Assembly (NCBI GenBank): GCA_009746045.1
Contig: RPFO01000682.1
Span: 1-64,000, forward strand
Direction: 5' to 3'
From: Mesostigma viride
Lineage: Eukaryota; Streptophyta; Mesostigmatophyceae; Mesostigmatales; Mesostigmataceae
DNA length: 64,000 bases
Part shown: positions 1 through 9,700 of the stretch, in pieces
Layout: each line of letters starts with the position of its first letter
How positions within the stretch are numbered: the stretch's first letter is position 1
Translations under genes and position numbers: made by a program
Notes under the pieces: generated by a model
The model's input: only the letters and a program-made list of their open reading frames with translations
Told to the model about the DNA's origin: nothing
Database searches by the model: none

Positions 1-553
1 AGGACAAGACGCGGTGGAGAAGATTGTCAAGGCGCACACGCCCGACCTGTGGGCAAACCACCTCCCCCCAAGCGGAGGAGGCGTTTGATGATGAGTAGTG
101 TAGTTAGGATTTTCTAGATAGGCTAGCGTTAGTATAGTTCGATCACGCGGCTTCCTCCACCCCATCCATCATGGAATATGTGCTACATGACCTCCCACGG
201 AGGCATGTTATAATTAATTTTTTAATTTTTTAATGGATGTTGCATTAAGAATTTAGCCATGCTATGCCATGCAGAGAGATGCTCTCTGTCGAGAAGCCAT
301 GTCCTAGCTCTTGTATAGCCATGATGATCTTCCTGAGTCCCCCGTGCCAGGATCCCCCCTTAGGCGGGTTGAACCTTCAGAGACAGCATGGTTGGTGCGG
401 GTGCCCTGGTGCACCTAGAGCAAGGGTAGCTTACATTCCCACCCTTGCATGAACTAGCCTAGGATGTATTAAAAGCCATATGCCCCTTCTCAGGGACATG
501 TGCTACATTGACTCCCCACGGAGTGATGTTGATAATTAATTAATTAATTAATC
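1..553 (+). mobile_element. LINE 3'-end debris with TTAATTAA tail
   Basis: A short open frame starting at base 2 ends in TGA at 86-88 and reads ...PDLWANHLPPSGGGV. It is followed by about 460 bp without a gene. The stretch ends in a hairpin (ACTCC 511-515, GGAGT 520-524) and a TTAATTAATTAA-type tail at 532-553. The LINE remnant at 52445-53569, read on the minus strand, ends the same way: ATTAAAAGC, then GACTCCCC inside a hairpin, then a TTAATTAA tail. A second, similar hairpin (CCTCC 191-195, GGAGG 199-203) followed by a TTAATT-rich run at 209-234 suggests two tails in tandem. No reverse transcriptase is visible, so this is 3'-terminal debris. The link between the two loci is inference from the shared ends. 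Confidence 0.42.
2..88 (+). CDS. Partial C-terminal ORF fragment, possibly LINE-encoded
   Basis: Twenty-eight codons are open from the window edge to TGA at 86-88. The other open frame runs to TAG at about 115-117, but its residues are arginine- and proline-rich and look less natural. No domain can be recognised. The position, just upstream of a LINE-like 3' end, suggests the tail of a LINE protein. It could equally be the last exon of an unrelated gene that begins outside the window. Confidence 0.2.
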   Translation, partial: GQDAVEKIVKAHTPDLWANHLPPSGGGV

Positions 554-1716
554 AATATTCAAACCTGCTTCAAATACTCAAACACATGCATGTTTGTCTC
601 ACGTGAATATTTCATTTGGGGAGGCCCACACTAAATCACTAATCGAAAATTACTTGGGAAATGTTGTCTCGGGCTGATGGACATGTGTGCCCCTCAATTG
701 CGGAGTTAAATTGGATGTATAATTGAATGAAATACATTATTACATTCCATGCATCGATGCTCGAGTCATCGCGATATCTGAATATCTTACATAATTACAG
801 ACCCATCAATTGGAAGATCAGAAAGCTCCAGTGCATCTGCTCTACGACCGGACGTCTCAATCGTACGTAGTGCTTTCGAGTTATAATTACCCTCAATGTA
901 TGTCTGGAAAATCCACGTGCAGGCAGTGTCAAATGCATGGTATATGAACTAGTTATGTACATGTCAAGATGATGACAGTCAAGCGAGGCCATACATGTTG
1001 ACGGACAAGTGAGCCTGTAGACCTACGTCGATCCCCAGTTCCTCGATGTCGTGCGCAGCCCCGATATCATCAGATTTCCAATCCCCAACGGCCGTCGGCT
1101 CCGCAAAATCCACGTTCGCGATTAAACAGTGCAACCGCGAGGGCCGTTCTAACTTGTAATCCACCTATATAATGGGCTCCGTCTCGTCACCGTGCGTTCG
1201 CATCAACAGGACAGCCACGGGTGTCGCGACGTCTCGGACGCTGTGCACTACACGCATCATCTCGGTCATCGCAGCCGTCGAGCACGTCACAAGCATCAAT
1301 TATTCTCTGGACGAATTCTCGTGACCGTGTTGATATTAATGTCTGCCAACTTCACGACTGTGAACAGCAGCCTCACGCACGTCCGGTCCATCCGACTCCG
1401 TCAGGCGGTGTTGCGAATGGCGTCCTGCGTGCAAAAACCAGTACATGAAGGACAATAATGTTAGCCCGTTAGACAGATTTGTCTGTGGTTCCGCTTACAG
1501 CAGTACTAATCACCCGTTACGCGGATTTCGGGCAAGTGGGTATCCTCCTACATTACATGTATCCAATTATGGACGGGAGATTTAAAATGGGAAACAAGTA
1601 TCAGCGAACCCAGAATCAAGGTATCCACGCAACGGTTTTGAAGAAACGGCTATGTACATATAGACACAATGAACTGAACAAAACTTTAGTAGCTCACTCG
1701 TCGTTCACTTGTTAGT
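554..1716. other. Intergenic, no gene recognised
   Basis: No coding region can be supported. A minus-strand frame at 979-1164 is open for 61 codons, but has no recognisable domain and no partner exon. A degenerate copy of the palindrome (CCAACGGCCGTCGG) lies at about 1085-1098. Confidence 0.5.
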
Positions 1717-1840
1717 CGTAACGGAGGCAGTCATTCAGTCAGTTTGCAAGTTCAGTTGGCAAGTACGGAAACACACGCAAGTGCGTAACGGAGGCAGTCA
1801 GTCAGTCAGTTTGCAAGTGCAGTTGGCAAGTACGGACCAC
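1717..1840. repeat. 67-bp tandem duplication
   Basis: The segment starting CGTAACGGAGGCAGTC at 1717 recurs at 1784. Both copies contain GTCAGTTTGCAAGT and GTTGGCAAGTACGG. They differ by a few substitutions, so the duplication is fairly recent. Confidence 0.8.
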
Positions 1841-2244
1841 CAACCGCGTGTGTACGTCCATGATATCGCAATAATATAATCAAGAATAACAGGGAACGGT
1901 TAATGTATCCTTTACGCAGCTTTTTCGTTCAGGGCATGTTGAAATAACGAAAGTGGGGTCAGGTGTTCGAACCTTCCAAGTGCCGAATTTTTTACGAACC
2001 AGCGCATTCACGAACCTTGCACTGGGGACGCGGTGGACGTGTACCATTACCCCGGCCTAATTCTAGCATTGTACACAAGGGGCGGTGGCTAGCAGTAAAG
2101 AAGGGCATCCTAGTCATAACGCTGGGCAAGTTTAAAAGCACCAACGGCCGTTGAGTAGGAAAAAAAAAGAGCAGGAGAAGAGCACGTCGACGTTTCAACA
2201 GCAAGACAAAAATATTGAACCCCGAGTACCAATGAAAATGCTTT

Positions 2245-2308
2245 CATGCATGTCCACCCCGACGAGGCACAAATTCATGCATGCCCACCCCGACGAGGCA
2301 CAAATTAA
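2245..2308. repeat. 31-bp tandem duplication
   Basis: Two near-identical copies carry CATGCATG followed by CCACCCCGACGAGGCACAAA, starting at about 2245 and 2276. Confidence 0.75.
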
Positions 2309-2396
2309 TGAACGACAGATTTCTCACCCCCCCCCCGGCACATGGAACAAGTGCCATCGCACGCACACACTTTGTAGACAGGAGAGTTTCGAGAGT

Positions 2397-2410
2397 CCAA
2401 CGGCCGTTGG
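2397..2410. repeat. CCAACGGCCGTTGG palindrome
   Basis: This is a perfect 14-bp palindrome, flanked by TTTC six bases before and GAAA six bases after. That gives the 34-bp symmetrical form seen at many other sites in the window. A degenerate copy ending TTGAG lies at about 2141-2154. Confidence 0.9.
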
Positions 2411-2654
2411 CTCGGAGAAATTGACAGTACACCAGTAAAGACATTAAAATTATCACTTTGTTGTCTTATGTGTGCCGTGTCATTTCCCAAGGTCAAAAGC
2501 CGTCAACTTCTGCACCTCTTGTCCCTCCCACCCGTACGCACTAAGCATGCCCACCTTACACTACCACATGTGGCTCTTGAGAAAACTCCCCCCGACGATG
2601 CACATGTGCCATTCACGCACACACCTTCAGACAAGGCTATCAGTTTTTCGAAGT

Positions 2655-2974
2655 CCAACGGCCGTTGGCTCCGAGAAATGCTGTTACAACTCAAAATTAC
2701 AATGGTGACATCCACGAGCTAGTGGTACGCCGAACAAGTGCTTGTATGACATATGGCGACTGCCCGTGAGGAAAAGTCCACCACCACACACGGTCAGTTT
2801 TTTGAGTCCAACGGCCGTTGGCTCCGAGAAATGCTGTTACAACGCAAAATTACAATGGTGACATACATGAGCTAGTGGTACGCCGAACAAGTGCTTGTAT
2901 GACATATGGCGACTGCCCGTGAGGAAAAGTCCACCACCACACACGGACAGTTTTTTGACTCCAACGCAAGAACA
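2655..2974. repeat. 153-bp tandem repeat whose units each start at the palindrome
   Basis: Unit 1 starts at the perfect palindrome 2655-2668. Unit 2 starts at the perfect palindrome 2808-2821. A third unit starts 153 bp later at 2961 with only CCAACG left. Both full units carry GAGAAATGCTGTTACAAC, TACAATGGTGACAT, GTGGTACGCCGAACAAGTGC and a CCACCACACACGG tail, with only a few substitutions. The unit boundary coincides with the palindrome, as if that point is where copies are joined. Confidence 0.85.
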
Positions 2975-3302
2975 GACGTAATGCACACCAAGTGACCAAG
3001 TGGCAAGATAAAGACACCCTTGCCAATCTCTACCCACAAAAACTTAGCCCCGAAATCCGTAGCCCCGAAATCCGTGATTGATTTGTACATTGTAGATGAC
3101 AATGCAGCGATCACATGTATTCTGAAACCAACACGTTTTTACCTAGTTATCATGGTAACCAATTTATGGTTACCTAGTTATCCATGGCTAGAAAGTTGTA
3201 AATACACGATGTGGCCACACACGCCATAGATGAAAATCATAACCAGATCACGCACATGATCATGGAAGGGGACTCTATTGATCTCAAAAAAGAAAGCTCA
3301 AG
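2975..3302. other. Intergenic, short direct repeats only
   Basis: No gene is recognised. A 15-bp direct repeat (AGCCCCGAAATCCGT, twice) sits at about 3047-3076. Two copies of TTACCTAGTTATC lie in 3139-3183. Confidence 0.5.
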
Positions 3303-3360
3303 ACACCCTACACCCTACACCCTACACCCTACACCATACATCCTACAACCTACACCCTTA
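3303..3360. repeat. CCCTACA heptamer tract (telomere-variant-like)
   Basis: About four exact ACACCCT/CCCTACA heptamers are followed by degenerate ones (CATACATCCTACAACCTACACCC). The plant telomere C-strand is CCCTAAA, so this differs by one base per unit. The tract is short and degenerate. It may be an interstitial telomere-like remnant or simply a 7-bp microsatellite. Confidence 0.6.
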
Positions 3361-3394
3361 ACTCTCCACCCTTAGCTTACGTGACCTTTTTTTC

Positions 3395-3463
3395 GGAGAA
3401 ATGTCCGAGTGGAATGCTATGTATGGGGTAACTTTCCCAAGGGTTCGAATCCCTCTTTCTCCA
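3395..3463 (+). pseudogene. tRNA-Ser-like pseudogene, anticodon arm deleted (organellar type)
   Basis: The 5' acceptor strand GGAGAAA (3395-3401) pairs with TTTCTCC (3456-3462). The D-arm region reads TGTCCGAGTGG. The T-arm region is AGGGTTCGAATCCCT (3440-3454). These blocks have the character of plastid or mitochondrial tRNA-Ser genes. The body is only 69 nt, whereas tRNA-Ser is normally near 87-90 nt. The part from the D-loop through the anticodon appears lost, leaving GCTATGTA, which resembles the 3' side of a trnS-GGA anticodon stem. It therefore looks like a dead nuclear copy of an organellar tRNA. The isotype is inferred from recalled consensus features. Confidence 0.55.
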
Positions 3464-3569
3464 TTAGAGTTTTGTTTAGCTTCTATTCTCGTCTACACAT
3501 AATTCACACGAAGTACGCTTGCAAATACTTTATTACTATTTTGTTTGATATACTACACTAATATTATAA

Positions 3570-3736
3570 TTGTTGTGTGTGTGTGTTGTTCACGTGTGCG
3601 TGTGTGTGTTGTGTGTGTTGTGTGTGTTGTGCGTGTGCGTGTGCGTGTGCGTGTGCGTGTGCGTGTGCGTGTGCGTGTGCGTGTGCGTGTGTGTGTGTAT
3701 ATAATTTTTTGTTGTGTGTGTGTGTTGTGTGTTGTA
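3570..3736. repeat. GT / GTGCGT microsatellite leading into the 40-bp array
   Basis: GT-rich simple repeat with about ten GTGCGT hexamers at 3629-3690, then GTGTGTATATAA and more GT. It grades directly into the 40-bp minisatellite, whose unit also contains GTGTGTGTG. The array may have grown out of this tract. Confidence 0.85.
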
Positions 3737-6700
3737 CGTGCAAGGTGTATGTACATGTGTGTGCAGCCGGCCCTTGCGTGCGCGGTGTGTGTACGTTTCT
3801 GTGCAGCCGCCCCTTGCGTGCGCGGTGTATGTACGTGTGTGTGCATGCCGGCCCTTGCGTGCATGGTGTGTGTACGTGTGTGTGCAGCCGCCCCTTGCGT
3901 GCGCGGTGTATGTACATGTGTTTGCACTCGCCCATTGCGTGCGCGGTGTATGTACGTGTGTGTGCAGCCGCCCCTTGCGTGCGCGGTGGATGTACGTGTG
4001 TGCGCACTCGCCCCTTGCGTGCGCGGTGTATGTACGTGTGTGTGCAGCCGCCCCTTGCGTGCGCGGTGTATGTACATGTGTGTGCATCCTTGTCCTTGCG
4101 TGCATGGTGTATGTACATGTGAGTGCCGTCGCCCCAACCGTGCATTGTGTATGTACGTGTGTGTGCAGCCGCCCCTTGCGTGCATGGTGTGTGTACATGT
4201 GTGTGCATCCTTGTCCTTGCGTGCATGGTGTATGTACATGTGTTTGCACTCGCCCCTTGCGTGCGCGGTGTGTGTACGTGTGTGTGCAGCCGCCCCTTGC
4301 GTGCATGGTGTGTGTACATGTGTGTGCATCCTTGTCCTTGCGTGCATGGTGTGTGTACATGTGTGTGCAGCCGCCCCTTGCGTGCGCGGTGGATGTACAT
4401 GTGCGGGCAGTTGCCCCTTGCGTGCGCGGTGTATGTACATGTGTTTGCACTCGCCCCTTGCGTGCGCGGTGTATGTACATGTGTGTGCAGCCGCCCCTTG
4501 CGTGCATGGTGTATGTACATGTGCTTGCACTGGCCCCGTGCGTGCGCGGTGTATGTACGTGTGTGTGCAGCCGCCCCTTGCGTGCGCGGTGTATGTACGT
4601 GCGTGTGCAGCCGCCCCTTGCGTGCGCGGTGTATGTACATGTGTGTGCATCCTTGTCCTTGCGTGCGCGGTGTATGTACATGTGTTTGCACTCGCCCCTT
4701 GCGTGCGCGGTGGATGTACATGTGTGTGCAGCCGCCCCTTGCGTGCATGGTTTATGTACATGTGTGTGCAGTCGCCGGCCCCGTGCGTGCGCAGTGGATG
4801 TACGTGTGTGTGCAGCCGCCCCGTGCGTGCATGGTGTGTGTACGTGTGTGTGCAGCAGCCCCTTGCGTGCGCGGTGTATGTACGTTTCTGTGCATGCCGG
4901 CCCTTGCGTGCATGGTGTATGTACATGTGCTTGCACTGGCCCCTTGCGTGCGCGGTGTATGTACGTGTGTGTGCAGCCCCCCCTTGCGTGCGCGGTGTAT
5001 GTACGTGTGTGCGCACTCGCCCCTTGCGTGCGCGGTGTATGTACGTGTGTGTGCAGCCGCCCCTTGCGTGCGCGGTGTATGTACATGTGTGTGCAGCCGC
5101 CCCTTGCGTGTGCGGTGGATGTACATGTGCGGGCAGTTGCCCCTTGCGTGCGCGGTGTATGTACATGTGTTTGCACTCGCCCCTTGCGTGCGCGGTGTAT
5201 GTACATGTGTGTGCAGCCGCCCCTTGCGTGCATGGTGTATGTACATGTGCTTGCACTGGCCCCGTGCGTGCGCGGTGTATGTACGTGTGTGTGCAGCCGC
5301 CCCTTGCGTGCGCGGTGTATGTACGTGTGTGCGCACTCGCCCCTTGCGTGCGCGGTGTATGTACGTGTGTGTGCAGCCGCCCCTTGCGTGCGCGGTGTAT
5401 GTACATGTGTGTGCATCCTTGTCCTTGCGTGCGCGGTGTATGTACATGTGTTTGCACTCGCCCCTTGCGTGCGCGGTGTATGTACATGTGTGTGCAGCCG
5501 CCCCTTGCGTGCATGGTTTATGTACATGTGTGTGCAGTCGCCCCGTGCGTGCGCAGTGTATGTACGTGTGTGTGCAGCCGCCCCTTGCGTGCGTGGTGTG
5601 TGTACATGTGAGTGCAGCCGCCCCTTGCGTGCGCGGTGTATGTACGTGTGTGTGCAGCAGCCCCTTGCGTGCTTTGTGTGTGTACATGTGTGTGAATCCT
5701 TGTCCTTGCGTGCATGGTGTGTGTACGTGTGTGTGCAGCCGCCCCTTGCGTGCATGGTGGATGTACATGTGAGTGCCGTTGCCCCTTGCGTGCGCGGTGT
5801 ATGTACGTGTGTGTGCAGCCGTCCCTTAATTGCGTGCGCGGTGTGTGTACGTGTGTGTGCACTCGCCCCTTGCGTGCGCGGTGTATGTACGTGTGTGCAG
5901 CCGCCCCTTGCGTGCGCGGTGTATGCCAGTGTGTGTGCATGCCGGCCCTTGCGTGCAAGGTGGTGTGTAAGTGTGTGTGCAGCCCCTTGCGTGCATGGTG
6001 TATGTACGTGTGTGTGCAGCCGGCCCTTGCGTGCATGGTGTGTGTACATGTGAGTGCAGCCGTCCCTTCCGTGCATGGTGTGTGTACGTGTGTGTGCAGT
6101 TGCCCCTTGCGTGCGCAGTGTATGTACGTGTGTGTGCATGCCGGCCCTTGCGTGCATGGTGTGTGTACGTGTGTGTGCAGTTGCCCCTTGCATGCGCGGT
6201 GTATGTACATGTGAGTGCAGCCGCCCAAGAGTATGTACATGTGAGTGCCGTCGCCCCTAATTGCGTGCATTGTGTGTGTAAGTGTGTGTGCAGCAGCCCC
6301 TTGCGTGCGCGGTGTATGTACGTGTGTGTGCAGCCGCCCCTTGCGTGCATGGTGTATGTCCATGTGAGTGCCGTTGCCCCTTGCGTGCGCGGTGTATGTA
6401 CGTGTGTGTGCAGCCGTCCCTTAATTGCGTGCGCGGTGGATGTACATGTGCGGGCAGTTGCCCCTTGCGTGCGCGGTGTATGTACGTGTGTGTGCAGCCG
6501 TCCCTTGCGTGCGCGGTGTATGTACGTGTGTGTGCAGCCGCCCCTTGCGTGCATGGTGAGTGTAAGTGTGTGTGCAGCAGCCCCTTGCGTGCGCAGTGTA
6601 TGTACGTGTGTGTGCAGCCGCCCCTTGCGTGCGCGGTGTGTGTATACTGTGTGTGCATGCCGGCCCTTGCGTGCATGGTGTGTGTACGTGTGTGTGCAGC

Positions 6701-9700
6701 CGCCCCTTGCGTGCGCGGTGTGTGTACGTGTGTGTGCACTCGCCCCTTGCGTGCGCGGTGGATGTACAGGTGTGTGCAGCCGCCCCTTGCGTGCATGGTG
6801 TATGTACATGTGTGTGCAGCCGCCCCTTGCGTGCGCGGTGGATGTACATGTGTGTGCAGCCGAACCTTGCGTGCATGGTGTGTGTACCTGTGCGTGAAGT
6901 CGCTCCTTGCGTGCATGGTGTGTGTACGTGTGTGTGCAGCCGCCCCTTGCGTGCATGGTGTATGTACATGTGAGTGCCGTTGCCCCTTGCGTGCGCGGTG
7001 TATGTACGTGTGTGTGCAGCCGTCCCTTAATTGCGTGCGCGGTGTGTGTACGTGTGTGTGCACTCGCCCCTTGCGTGCGCGGTGTATGTACGTGTGTGCA
7101 GCCGCCCCTTGCGTGCGCGGTGTATGCCAGTGTGTGTGCATGCCGGCCCTTGCGTGCAAGGTGTGTGTAAGTGTGTGTGCAGCCCCTTGCGTGCATGGTG
7201 TATGTACGTGTGTGTGCAGCTGCCCCTTGCGTGCGCGGTGTGTGTACGTGTGTGTGCAGCCGCCCCGTGGTTGCGCGGTGTATGTACATGTGTGTGCAGT
7301 TGCCCCTTGCGTGCGCGGTGTATGTACGTGTGTGTGCAGCCGCCCCTTGCGTGCGCGGTGTAGGTACGTGTGTGTGCAGCCGCCCCAAGCGTGCGCGGTG
7401 TGTGTACATGTGTGTGCAGTTGCCCCTTGCGTGCGCGGTGTATGTACGTGTGTGTGCAGCCGCCCCGTGGTTGCGCGGTGTATGTACATGTGTGTGCAGT
7501 TGCCCCTTGCGTGCGCGGTGTATGTACGTGTGTGTGCAGCCGCCCCTTGCATGCGCGGTGTAGGTACGTGTGTGTGCAGCCGCCCCAAGCGTGCGCGGTG
7601 TGTGTACATGTGTGTGCAGTTGCCCCTTGCGTGCGCGGTGTGTGTACGTGTGTGTGCAGCCGCCCCTTGCGTGCGCGGTGGATGTACGTGTGTGTGCAGT
7701 TGCCCCTTGCGTGCGCGGTGGTTTTTCGTGTGTGTGCAGCCGGCCCTTGCGTGCGCGGTGTGTGTACATGTGAGTGCAGCTGCCCCAAGCGTGCGCGGTG
7801 TGTGTACATGTGTGTGCAGTTGCCCCTTGCGTGCGCGGTGGATGTACGTGTGTGTGCAGCCGCCCCTTGCGTGCGCGGTGTAGGTACGTGTGTGTGCAGC
7901 CGCCCCAAGCGTGCGCGGTGTGTGTACGTGTGTGTGCAGTTGCCCCTTGCGTGCGCGGTGTGTGTACATGTGTGTGCAGTTGCCCCTTGCGTGCGCGGTG
8001 TATGTACATGTGTGTGCAGTTGCCCCTTGCGTGCGCGGTGTATGTACGTGTGTGTGCAGCCGCCCCTTGCGTGCGCGGTGTAGGTACGTGTGTGTGCAGC
8101 CGCCCCAAGCGTGCGCGGTGTGTGTACATGTGTGTGCAGTTGCCCCTTGCGTGCGCGGTGTGTGTACGTGTGTGTGCAGCCGCCCCTTGCGTGCGCGGTG
8201 GATGTACGTGTGTGTGCAGTTGCCCCTTGCGTGCGCGGTGGATGTACGTGTGTGTGCAGCCGCCCCTTGCGTGCGCGGTGTGTGTACATGTGAGTGCAGC
8301 TGCCCCAAGCGTGCGCGGTGTGTGTACATGTGTGTGCAGTTGCCCCTTGCGTGCGCGGTGGATGTACGTGTGTGTGCAGCCGCCCCTTGCGTGCGCGGTG
8401 TAGGTACGTGTGTGTGCAGCCGCCCCAAGCGTGCGCGGTGTGTGTACGTGTGTGTGCAGTTGCCCCTTGCGTGCGCGGTGTGTGTACATGTGTGTGCAGT
8501 TGCCCCTTGCGTGCGCGGTGTATGTACGTGTGTGTGCAGCCGGCCCTTGCGTGCGCGGTGGATGTACGTGTGTGTGCAGCCGGCCCTTGCGTGCATGGTG
8601 TGTGTACGTGTGTGTGCAGCCGGCCCTTGCGTGCGCGGTGGATGTACATGTGTGTGCAGTCGCCCCTTGCGTGCGCGGTGTGTGTACATGTGAGTGCAGC
8701 TGCCCCAAGCGTGCGCGGTGTATGTACGTGTGTGTGCAGCCGCCCCGTGGTTGCGCGGTGTATGTACATGTGTGTGCAGTTGCCCCTTGCGTGCGCGGTG
8801 TATGTACGTGTGTGTGCAGCCGGCCCTTGCTCGCGCGGTGTAGGTACGTGTGTGTGCAGCCGCCCCAAGCGTGCGCGGTGTGTGTACATGTGTGTGCAGT
8901 TGCCCCTTGCGTGCGCGGTGTGTGTACGTGTGTGTGCAGCCGCCCCTTGCGTGCGCGGTGGATGTACGTGTGTGTGCAGCCGGCCCTTGCGTGCATGGTG
9001 TGTGTACGTGTGTGTGCAGCCGGCCCTTGCGTGCGCGGTGGATGTACATGGGTGTGCAGTCGCCCCTTGCGTGCGCGGTGTAGGTACGTATGTGTGCAGC
9101 CGCCCCTTGCGTGCGCGGTGTATGTACGTGTGTGTGCAGCCGCCCCGTGGTTGCGCGGTGTATGTACATGTGTGTGCAGTTGCCCCTTGCGTGCGCGGTG
9201 TATGTACGTGTGTGTGCAGCCGCCCCTTGCGTGCGCGGTGTATGTACGTGTGTGTGCAGTTGCCCCTTGCGTGCGCGGTGGATGTACGTGTGTGTGCAGC
9301 CGGCCCTTGCGTGTGCGGTGTGTGTACATGTGAGTGCAGCTGCCCCAAGCGTGCGCGGTGTGTGTACATGTGTGTGCAGTTGCCCCTTGCGTGCGCGGTG
9401 GATGTACGTGTGTGTGCAGCCGCCCCTTGCGTGCGCGGTGTAGGTACGTGTGTGTGCAGCCGCCCCAAGCGTGCGCGGTGTGTGTACATGTGTGTGCAGT
9501 TGCCCCTTGCGTGCGCGGTGTGTGTACGTGTGTGTGCAGCCGCCCCTTGCGTGCGCGGTGTATGTACGTGTGTGTGCAGTTGCCCCTTGCGTGCGCGGTG
9601 GATGTACGTGTGTGTGCAGCCGGCCCTTGCGTGTGCGGTGTGTGTACATGTGAGTGCAGCTGCCCCAAGCGTGCGCGGTGTGTGTACATGTGTGTGCAGT

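Noticed and set aside
2000-2800. Short frames containing PTAVG, NGRW or SQRPLD peptides
   Set aside because: These peptides are translations of the CCAACGGCCGTTGG palindrome in different frames, not protein motifs.
3395-3463. Functional tRNA-Ser gene
   Set aside because: Only 69 nt long with no anticodon arm. The acceptor and T arms remain, but the molecule could not decode.
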